Source: Streptomyces platensis
GTDB taxonomy: Bacteria; Actinomycetota; Actinomycetes; Streptomycetales; Streptomycetaceae
Length of the DNA: 64,000 nt
Reading direction: 5' to 3'
NCBI RefSeq assembly: GCF_008704855.1
Contig: NZ_CP023691.1
Location: 7,626,001-7,690,000 of the forward strand
This document shows positions 58,134 to 64,000 of the stretch, piece by piece. Made by a program: the position numbers and the translations under genes. Every line of letters starts with the position of its first letter. Position 1 is the first letter of the stretch. The notes below the pieces were generated by a model. That model saw only the letters and a program-made list of their open reading frames with translations, ran no database searches and was not told where the DNA came from.

Positions 58134-59420
58134 TCAGACCCTGTGCAGCTCCCGGGCCGGGACCGCCTCCCGTACCGATGCCGGACGCAGCGCCCTCCAG
58201 TACAGCGCGACCCCGACCGCCAGCACGCCGACCGCGAACAGGAAGGGCGTGGCGAACGACCCGCTCACCTGCGCCAGCCAGCCGGTGAGCAGCACACCGC
58301 CCGCGGTGGCCGCCGTATTGAGGAAGTTCATCAGCCCGCTGACCGCACCCACCGCCCCCGGCGGGGCGAGCAGCCCGGGCAGCCCCCAGGCGACCGGCGC
58401 GGCGATGGCCAGCCCCGCCAGGGAGACGGACATCCAGCAGACCGCGAGGGCGGGGGATCCGGCGCCGCCCGCGGCGCCGATCGTGGCACCGAGCGCCAGT
58501 CCGCAGGTCAGCACCGTTCTGCGGACCACCCACGGGTCACGGCCCCGGCGGATCAACCGGTCCACCAGCCAGCCGCCCACAGCGAGTTCGGCCACTGTCG
58601 CCACTGCCCATGGGACCATCGAGTAGAAGCCGGACTGCAACAGCCGCACATGGAACTCCCGCTGAAGGAACTCCGGCATCCAGGTCAGCACGATATTGAT
58701 GGTGTAGCCGTAACAGGCGAAACCGCAGGCCACGACCCAGACCCGGCCGGAACGCAGCGCCGCGCGGGACTGCCGCAGCCCACCCCGGTCGGTGTCCCGC
58801 GCCCCGCCCCGGAGGATGAACTCCCGCTCGGCCGGCCCCAGGGAGCGGTACTCGGACGGGTCCCGGTAGCCCCACCACCACACGGCGGTGAACAGCACAC
58901 TGACCGCGGCGCAGAACAGGAACCCGGCCCGCCAGCCCCACTCGCTCATCACGAACGCCAGCACCGGGAACGCCACCATGTTGGCCAGCTTGGTGGCACC
59001 GTCGAACAGGGCCGTCGCCCTCCCGCGCTCATTGACCGGGAACCACGCCGCGGTCGCCTTGGAGGCGCCGACCATCGACGGACCCTCGGCCACCCCGAGC
59101 AGCAGCCGCGCCAGGATGATCGGCCCGACCCCGCCGGCCACCGCGGTCAGCAGGCCCGCGACGGCCCACAGCGCGGAGGCGATCCGGGTGAGCCGCGAGA
59201 CGCCCAGGAGGTCCACGAGCATGCCGGCGGGTAACTGCACCAGGCAGTACGACCAGGTGAACGCCGAGAGCACCACCCCGAGTTGCTGGAGGTCCAGCCC
59301 GAATTCGTCGGCGATCGAGGAGCTCGCCACCGATATCGCCGTACGGTCAAGGAAGTTGACGACGATACCGCCGGCGAGCAGTCCGCCGATCGCCCAACGG
59401 GTACGTCCACGGGGTTCCAC
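58134..59420 (-). CDS. MFS transporter, anion:cation symporter (ACS) type
   Basis: A 428-residue major facilitator with twelve hydrophobic segments. The start GGLLAGGIVVNFLDRTAISV and the LVQLPAGMLVDLLGVSRLTR loop (motif A variant), LARLLLGVAEGPSMVGASKA and WFPVNERGRATALFDGA are typical of ACS-family sugar acid and hydroxy acid transporters. The GTG at 59420 is the best start; its ribosome site is weak. It follows the hydroxyacid dehydrogenase gene on the same strand by 217 bases, which suggests uptake of a 2-hydroxy acid. Confidence 0.9.
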   Translation of the reverse strand: MEPRGRTRWAIGGLLAGGIVVNFLDRTAISVASSSIADEFGLDLQQLGVVLSAFTWSYCLVQLPAGMLVDLLGVSRLTRIASALWAVAGLLTAVAGGVGPIILARLLLGVAEGPSMVGASKATAAWFPVNERGRATALFDGATKLANMVAFPVLAFVMSEWGWRAGFLFCAAVSVLFTAVWWWGYRDPSEYRSLGPAEREFILRGGARDTDRGGLRQSRAALRSGRVWVVACGFACYGYTINIVLTWMPEFLQREFHVRLLQSGFYSMVPWAVATVAELAVGGWLVDRLIRRGRDPWVVRRTVLTCGLALGATIGAAGGAGSPALAVCWMSVSLAGLAIAAPVAWGLPGLLAPPGAVGAVSGLMNFLNTAATAGGVLLTGWLAQVSGSFATPFLFAVGVLAVGVALYWRALRPASVREAVPARELHRV

Positions 59421-59636
59421 GCGCGTGCGCCAGCCTTTCCTGGTGGGGCCTCGGAGCCGATGCCGGGCGGACGCTACTCCAGTCGCCGGGGGGGCCGGCC
59501 GTCGGGGGTGTCGAGAAATGGCGGTGGCGCGCCAGGAACGCGCCATCGCACCGCCCGCTCAGGTGTGCCGGCTCACTGACCGACACCCCGAACAATGGCT
59601 GAAATTCGGGAAGATCGCGCACCCGGCGCCCCGCCG

Positions 59637-60650
59637 TCAGGACACGACGTCCCGCAGCGGCTTGCCCTCCAGATGGCCGACGACGTTCTGCACCGCGGCC
59701 AGGGCGATGCGGACCAGGGTCTCCCGGGTGACGCCCGCGACGTGCGGGGAGAGCACCACATTCGGGGCCTTGAGCAGGCGCAGCGCCGCCGTGGGCGGTT
59801 CGGGGTCGAAGACGTCGAGCCCGGCCCCCGCGAGGGTGCCCGCCTCCAGGGCGTCGGCGAGGGCATCCTGGTCGATGAGGGCGCCGCGTGCGGTGTTGAT
59901 GACGAAGGCGGTGGGCTTGAGGAGGGCGAGCCGTTCGGCGTCGAGGAGGTTGCGGGTCCGGTCGGTGAGCGGGGCGTGCAGGGTGATGTAGTCGGAGGTG
60001 CGGAGCAGTGCGTCGAGGTCCAGGTGCCGGGCGCCGCCGAGCCGGGCCTCGGTCTCCGGTCCGGCGGGCCGCGGCCCCGTATAGACGATGGTCATGTCGA
60101 ACGCGAGGGCGCGGCGGGCCACTTCCTCGCCGATGTGGCCGAGGCCGATGATGCCGAGGGTCTTGCCGGAGAGTTCGGTCAGCGACTGCTGAAGGCGCGG
60201 CAGCGCCCAGTCGGCCTCGACCAGGGCCGTGTGGGCCGGGACCAGTTGCTTGGCGAGGGCGAGCATGAGCGCGAAGGTCTGCTCCGCCACATTCTGCTTC
60301 TCCGCGCCGCTGGAGCCGATGTTGCAGACCGGGATGCCCCGCTCGCGGGCCGCGTCCAGGTCCACGTAGTCGAAGCCGTGGCTGGCGCACTGGACGAGCT
60401 CCAGCTGCGGTGCGGCGGCGAGATGGCCCGCGGTGACCGGACTCAGCCCGGTGATCAGCAGATGCGCCTCGCGCAGCGCCGCCGGGTCCTCGTCGGCCGA
60501 CTCGACGACGGTGACCCGGGCCCGGCCGGGGAACAGACCGGCCAGCGCGGATCCGGCGGCCCGGCCGCCGACATGCGGTGAGACAACGGCGAGAACGTTC
60601 TTCACGGGCTGCGGCTCCGGAGCCGGGTCCGAGTGCGGCGCGCTGGTCAT
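59637..60650 (-). CDS. D-2-hydroxyacid dehydrogenase family protein
   Basis: An NAD(P)-dependent 2-hydroxyacid dehydrogenase of 337 residues. The nucleotide site is LGIIGLGHIGEEVARRALAF; catalytic residues lie in VINTARGALID (Arg), LDVFDPEPPTA (Glu) and VLSPHVAGVT (His). The start ATG overlaps the oxidase stop by four bases (ATGA), so the two are coupled. It interconverts a 2-hydroxy acid and its oxo acid; the substrate (glyoxylate, pyruvate or similar) is not resolved. Confidence 0.93.
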   Translation of the reverse strand: MTSAPHSDPAPEPQPVKNVLAVVSPHVGGRAAGSALAGLFPGRARVTVVESADEDPAALREAHLLITGLSPVTAGHLAAAPQLELVQCASHGFDYVDLDAARERGIPVCNIGSSGAEKQNVAEQTFALMLALAKQLVPAHTALVEADWALPRLQQSLTELSGKTLGIIGLGHIGEEVARRALAFDMTIVYTGPRPAGPETEARLGGARHLDLDALLRTSDYITLHAPLTDRTRNLLDAERLALLKPTAFVINTARGALIDQDALADALEAGTLAGAGLDVFDPEPPTAALRLLKAPNVVLSPHVAGVTRETLVRIALAAVQNVVGHLEGKPLRDVVS

Positions 60651-61816
60651 ACGGATTCCTCGATCAGGTCGTCGGCGGTCAGGGTGGCGGGGCGGGAGTG
60701 CCCGGACAGGGCGAGGGTGAGGTCGAACTCGGCGAGCAGACAGCGCAGGACATGCTCCACGCCCGCCTGTCCGTCGAGGCCGAGTCCGTAGGCGTAAGGC
60801 CGCCCCACCAGCACGGACTTGGCGCCCAGGGCGAGCGCCTTGAAGATGTCGTCGCCGGTGCGGATACCGCTGTCGAAGAGGACGGTGAGCCGCCCGGCGG
60901 CCGCCTCGGCGACCCGGGGCAGTGCGTCGGCGGCAGCGACGGAGCCCGCCACCTGGCGGCCGCCGTGGTTGGAGACGACCACCCCGTCCACCCCGGCGTC
61001 GGCGGCCCGCAGCGCGTCATCCGGGTGCAGGATGCCCTTCAGCACGATCGGGCCTTCCCAGTTCTCCCGCAGGAACGCCAGGTCGGGCCAGGTTTTGCCG
61101 GGGTCGGCGAACATCCCCACGAAGTGCCGGACCGCCGCGTTGGGATCCTCGTCGACCGGCTTGGCGAGCCCCGCCCGGAACGCGGGGTCGGTGAAGTAGT
61201 TGGCGGTGCCCACACCATGCAGGAACGGCAGATAGGCCTGGTCGAGATCGCGCGGCCGCCAGGCGAGGAGCGGGGTGTCGAGCGTGACGAACAGCGCCGT
61301 GTAGCCCGCCGCCTTCGCCCGGTGCAGAAAGCTCCTGGTGACCTCGCGGTCCTTCGCCCAGTACAGCTGGAACCACCGCTCCCCGTCGCCCATCGCCTCG
61401 GCGACCTCCTCCATGGGGGTGCTGGAGGCGGAGGAGAGGATGTACGGCACGCCCTGCGCCGCGGCGGCCCGGGCGGCGGCGGACTCGGCGTCCGGGTGCA
61501 TGATCGACAGCACCCCGACCGGCGCGAGCGCGAGCGGCGCGGGCAGCGCGCGGCCGCACACCTCCACGGACAGATCGCGTTCCTGCACATCGCGGAGCAT
61601 CCGCGGGACGATCCGCCGGCGCTCCAGTGCCGCCCGGTTGGCGGCGGCGGTGCTGCCGGTGCCCGCGCTGCCCGCCACATAACCGACCGGGCCGGGCCCA
61701 AGCCGCTGTTCGGCGAGCCGCTCCAGCCGGGTCAGATCCGTCGGCAGCCGCGGTACGACGCCCGTCATGCCGTGAAGGTAGATCTCGTACTGGAAGTCCG
61801 CCCAGTGCTTCGCCAT
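60647..61816 (-). CDS. FMN-dependent alpha-hydroxy acid oxidase, lactate 2-monooxygenase-like
   Basis: A 389-residue (S)-2-hydroxy acid oxidase family enzyme. The N terminus ADFQYEIYLHGMTGVVPRLP and length fit the lactate 2-monooxygenase subgroup, which oxidises lactate to acetate and carbon dioxide. Active-site segments are SSASSTPMEEVAEA, FVTLDTPLLAWRPRD, IVLKGILHPDDALRA (Lys), VVVSNHGGRQVAGSVAAADA (His and Arg), and LFDSGIRTGDDIFKALALGA. ATG 61816 is used. It forms a coupled pair with the hydroxyacid dehydrogenase, probably with the MFS importer. Confidence 0.92.
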   Translation of the reverse strand: MAKHWADFQYEIYLHGMTGVVPRLPTDLTRLERLAEQRLGPGPVGYVAGSAGTGSTAAANRAALERRRIVPRMLRDVQERDLSVEVCGRALPAPLALAPVGVLSIMHPDAESAAARAAAAQGVPYILSSASSTPMEEVAEAMGDGERWFQLYWAKDREVTRSFLHRAKAAGYTALFVTLDTPLLAWRPRDLDQAYLPFLHGVGTANYFTDPAFRAGLAKPVDEDPNAAVRHFVGMFADPGKTWPDLAFLRENWEGPIVLKGILHPDDALRAADAGVDGVVVSNHGGRQVAGSVAAADALPRVAEAAAGRLTVLFDSGIRTGDDIFKALALGAKSVLVGRPYAYGLGLDGQAGVEHVLRCLLAEFDLTLALSGHSRPATLTADDLIEESV

Positions 61817-61928
61817 CCGTACGTCCCGCCTCTCGTCGCTGAGACTGCGTGCTCCCCGGAGATCCTGGCGACAGTGACAAGTCCCGTCCACCGCGCTGCG
61901 CACAACACGCGGGTGGAATCATCACCCT

Positions 61929-62144
61929 GTGACAGAGGAACGGGAGCGCATCCGGCAGCAGCTGCTCGCCGCCCCGCGGGTCGTCGCGGCGATCGTCGCC
62001 GCCGTGCCCGAGCAGGTACCGGCCTACGTGGTGCTCGACGACGGCCGGCTCGACGAGGTCCGTGCGATCGCCGCCTGGGCGCTGGACTCGAAGCCGCCAG
62101 CCGGCCCGCGCATTCCCCGTATCAGCCCTCCTTGTTGGCCTTGA
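61929..62144 (+). pseudogene. Truncated PucR-type regulator fragment
   Basis: Only the N-terminal segment of what looks like a PucR/CdaR-family regulator remains: IRQQLLAAPRVVAAIVAAVP and EQVPAYVVLDDGRLDEVRAI, as in helical N-terminal regions of these 400-500-residue proteins. After about residue 50 the frame reads low-complexity residues and stops, overlapping the convergent MarR gene. It is probably a deletion remnant rather than a working 71-residue protein. Confidence 0.55.
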
Positions 62145-62583
62145 GCTTCTGCCACACCGTGCTCAGTGCTTCGAGGTCCTGCTGGTCGAGGAGGTCGGTG
62201 AAGACCGGGGCCAGGCAGGCGCGCCGGGTGGCGTCGGCCGCCTCGAAGAGCTGATGGCCCTCGGGGGTGAGGGAGACCTCGACGGAGCGGGCGTCGCGCG
62301 TCGACGGCGTACGGGTGACCAGGCCGCGGCTCTGGAGCGCGTCGACGACGCGGGAGACCTGGCTGCGGCTGAGCATGGTGCTGTTGCCGAGCACCGAGGC
62401 CGGGACCGGATCCGGGCTGGAGGCGAGCCAGAGCATCACCTCGAACCAGGAGACCGGCAGGTCATGGGCCTTGCTCAGGGCGCGGTCCACACGTTCGGTG
62501 AGCACGGTTCCGGCCCAGACCAGCCCGTAGAAGGCGTGATCGGCCACGGGCATCTCGGCCTGGGTGAGCTTCCTTTTCGCCAT
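62122..62583 (-). CDS. MarR family transcriptional regulator
   Basis: A 153-residue MarR winged-helix regulator. The core reads DLPVSWFEVMLWLASSPDPV, ASVLGNSTMLSRSQVSRVVD (recognition helix), with the wing TPSTRDARSVEVSLTPEGHQ. It is divergent from an SDR gene across a 94-base region with symmetric elements. The stop lies within the PucR remnant of the opposite strand. Confidence 0.93.
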   Translation of the reverse strand: MAKRKLTQAEMPVADHAFYGLVWAGTVLTERVDRALSKAHDLPVSWFEVMLWLASSPDPVPASVLGNSTMLSRSQVSRVVDALQSRGLVTRTPSTRDARSVEVSLTPEGHQLFEAADATRRACLAPVFTDLLDQQDLEALSTVWQKLKANKEG

Positions 62584-62603
62584 GCGGCAAGGTTACCGGT
62601 TGC

Positions 62604-62639
62604 GTGTGCGCACACATAATGCTTATGGTGTGTGTACAC
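62604..62639. promoter_or_regulatory. Palindromic sites between MarR and SDR genes
   Basis: GTGTGCGCACAC (62604-62615) is a perfect 12-base palindrome. CATAA (62615-62619) and TTATG (62623-62627) are inverted around three bases, and GTGTACAC (62632-62639) is a perfect octamer. Such clustered symmetry 20-60 bases from both starts fits MarR binding; the exact half-site cannot be set by eye. Confidence 0.65.
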
Positions 62640-62677
62640 GCACTTAAAAATGCTTCGTACGGCCCGAAAGGTTCGCC

Positions 62678-63526
62678 ATGTCTTCCTCCTCGTCCAAGGT
62701 TGTTCTGATCACCGGCACGTCCTCCGGCATCGGGCTGGCCGCCGCGGTCGCCGCGGCGCAGGCCGGCTGGCGGGTGGTGGCGACACTGCGCGACACCGGC
62801 CGCTCCGGTGCGCTGCGCAAGGCGGCCGGGGAAGCGGGCGTGGAGCTCGATGTCCGGCAGCTGGACGTCACCGACGAGCGCTCCGTCGCCGCCGCGGTCG
62901 ACGGCGTGATCGCCGATCACGGCCGCCTCGACGCCGTCATCAACAACGCGGGTGCCGGACACCTCGGCACCCTCGAAAACGAGAGCGTGGCCGATGTGCG
63001 CGCCGTGATGGAGGTGAACTTCTTCGGCGTGCTCCATGTCTCGAAGGCGGCCCTGCCGCATCTGCGGGCCACCGGTGGCCGTCTGATCACCGTCACCAGT
63101 GTCGGCGGGATCATCGGTCAGCCGTTCAACGAGGCGTACTGCGCGGCCAAGTTCGCCGTCGAGGGCTACATGGAGAGCCTGGCGCCGGTGGCGGCCCGGC
63201 TCGGTGTGGCCGTGTCCGTGGTCGAGCCCGGGGCCGTGGCGACCGAGTTCGTCAACAACATCGGGGTCGACCTGGCGGCCGAGGTCGCCGCCGCGGGCCC
63301 GTACGCGGACGCCTTGCAGGCGTACCTGGACCGCACCGTCGCGCAGTTCCTCAACGGCGCGCAGACTCCCGCCGAGGCCGCCGGGGCCGTACTGGAGGCG
63401 CTCACCGCGGACCGGCCCGCGTTCCGCCTCCAGACCTCGGACTGGGCACGCGAGTTCACCGGCACCAAGCTCACCGACCTGGACGGCTCGGCGGTGCTCG
63501 GCCTCACGGGTGGCTGGGTCGGCTGA
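62678..63526 (+). CDS. SDR family oxidoreductase
   Basis: A classical SDR of 282 residues. It has LITGTSSGIGLAAAV, INNAGAGHLG, a catalytic TVTSVGGIIGQPFNEAYCAA (Ser, Tyr) with Lys in the next turn (KFAVEGYMESLAP), and VEPGAVATEF. The ATG at 62678 is preceded by CGAAAGG. It is divergent from the MarR gene and probably its target. It resembles retinol dehydrogenase-like bacterial SDRs; the substrate is unknown. Confidence 0.93.
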   Translation: MSSSSSKVVLITGTSSGIGLAAAVAAAQAGWRVVATLRDTGRSGALRKAAGEAGVELDVRQLDVTDERSVAAAVDGVIADHGRLDAVINNAGAGHLGTLENESVADVRAVMEVNFFGVLHVSKAALPHLRATGGRLITVTSVGGIIGQPFNEAYCAAKFAVEGYMESLAPVAARLGVAVSVVEPGAVATEFVNNIGVDLAAEVAAAGPYADALQAYLDRTVAQFLNGAQTPAEAAGAVLEALTADRPAFRLQTSDWAREFTGTKLTDLDGSAVLGLTGGWVG

Positions 63527-63628
63527 CCCGGCAGGCGGCGCCCGCGCGCACGCCGGGAGCCGGGCGGGGGTCTGCGCCTGACGTGCGGCCTCCGGGCCCG
63601 GCCGGGCTGCTCGTACGCGGCGCCCACG

Positions 63629-63675
63629 CCCGGTGGTACGCGATGGCTACGTCCGGTGGTACGCCGTCGCTACGC
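63629..63675. repeat. 23-bp near-perfect tandem repeat at the end of the hydroxylase gene
   Basis: CCGGTGGTACGC then four variable bases then GCTACG and one base occurs twice in a row, and a third partial unit begins CCGGT. The repeat overlaps the stop of the hydroxylase gene. Confidence 0.6.
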
Positions 63676-64000
63676 CCGGTCGCGGGAGAGTGCCGGGACG
63701 CGCATCCGGCTCGCGCTCTCGTCGTCGAAGTCCGCGCAGAAGGCGCCGAGGACGTCTTCGAGATGTTCCAGGGAGCGGACGGTGTAGAGGACGGGCTGGT
63801 AGCCGGAGATGCGGTACGGGGTGGCGGCCGCGGCGCGGGGGTCCAGGGGACGGATCGTCCGCCCGTCATGGGCGCCGATCTCGCCGAAGGACGACAGGAG
63901 CGCGGCGCCGAAGGCCTTGGGGGTGCCCGCCTCGGTGATCAGCCCGTATTCGAGGGTGAACCAGTAGACCCGGCTGAGGATGTCGAGGGCCTCAGCGGTC
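63670..64000 (-). CDS. Aromatic amino acid hydroxylase (phenylalanine 4-monooxygenase-like), C-terminal part
   Basis: The last 109 residues of a pterin-dependent aromatic amino acid hydroxylase; the N terminus lies beyond the right edge. The visible block LSRVYWFTLEYGLITEAGTP, KAFGAALLSSFGEI and PYRISGYQPVLYTVRSLEHL is characteristic: the iron-site Glu is in LEYG and the Ser in LLSSFGE. The TAG stop is at 63670-63672. Members hydroxylate Phe, Tyr or Trp; the actual substrate cannot be set from this end. No start is visible in the window. Confidence 0.85.
   Translation of the reverse strand, partial: TAEALDILSRVYWFTLEYGLITEAGTPKAFGAALLSSFGEIGAHDGRTIRPLDPRAAAATPYRISGYQPVLYTVRSLEHLEDVLGAFCADFDDESASRMRVPALSRDRA

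Noticed and set aside
61929..62144. Possible working 71-residue small protein
   Set aside because: It resembles only the first part of PucR-type regulators and ends in low-complexity sequence over the MarR gene, so it is listed as a remnant.

Overview
The window is very GC-rich, uses GTG starts freely and has AAGGAGG-type ribosome sites. It carries actinomycete hallmarks: a cvnABCD conservon, an F420/deazaflavin (DDN-type) oxidoreductase, an EACC1/caspase cassette and an FxLD-type lanthipeptide cluster. It almost certainly comes from a Streptomyces or close relative. I see no tRNA, rRNA or CRISPR array. Both edges cut genes: the reductase half of a CYP102-like P450 fusion on the left and an aromatic amino acid hydroxylase on the right.

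Layout. 0-6 kb: P450 reductase; an abgT-M20 carboxypeptidase operon for aminobenzoyl-glutamate-like substrates, divergent from a tandem Lrp/AsnC regulator across a palindrome. 6-19.4 kb: scar-rich accessory DNA. It holds an IS630-type remnant, a DUF1963-like protein, GNAT, an EamA exporter, a PPOX-fold protein, TrmO, a second transposase remnant, an orphan ParA plus small partner, an SDR, a MITE with 44-bp inverted ends, an orphan WXG100-like pair with a membrane protein, katG and a decayed multicopper oxidase. 19.4-31 kb: 2'-5' RNA ligase-like protein, HxlR/MFS pair, secreted SRPBCC protein/TetR pair, Tat-exported M20 amidohydrolase, VOC protein, M9 collagenase, LysR and a secreted SGNH hydrolase with a PKD domain.

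31-44 kb: the cvnABCD signalling operon; an orphan sugar-binding lipoprotein; a DUF4142 protein; an orphan Imm49 immunity protein; a DDN oxidoreductase/MarR pair; then the most interesting block, EACC1 - caspase - TPR/trypco2 (40.2-42.7 kb), a compact candidate conflict or cell-death system, followed by an MBL-fold hydrolase. A TetR gene with two palindromic operators separates it from a three-subunit molybdenum hydroxylase operon (44.5-48.2 kb) whose maturation gene xdhC has lost its Rossmann domain.

49-64 kb: DUF72 protein and acylphosphatase; a class I lanthipeptide cluster read on the minus strand (lanA, a large hairpin, lanB, lanC) preceded by a second-copy-type murB and an NsdA-like TPR regulator; then an MFS transporter with an oppositely acting pair of 2-hydroxyacid enzymes (2-hydroxyacid dehydrogenase and lactate 2-monooxygenase-like oxidase); a truncated PucR-type regulator; and a divergent MarR/SDR pair with palindromic DNA between them.
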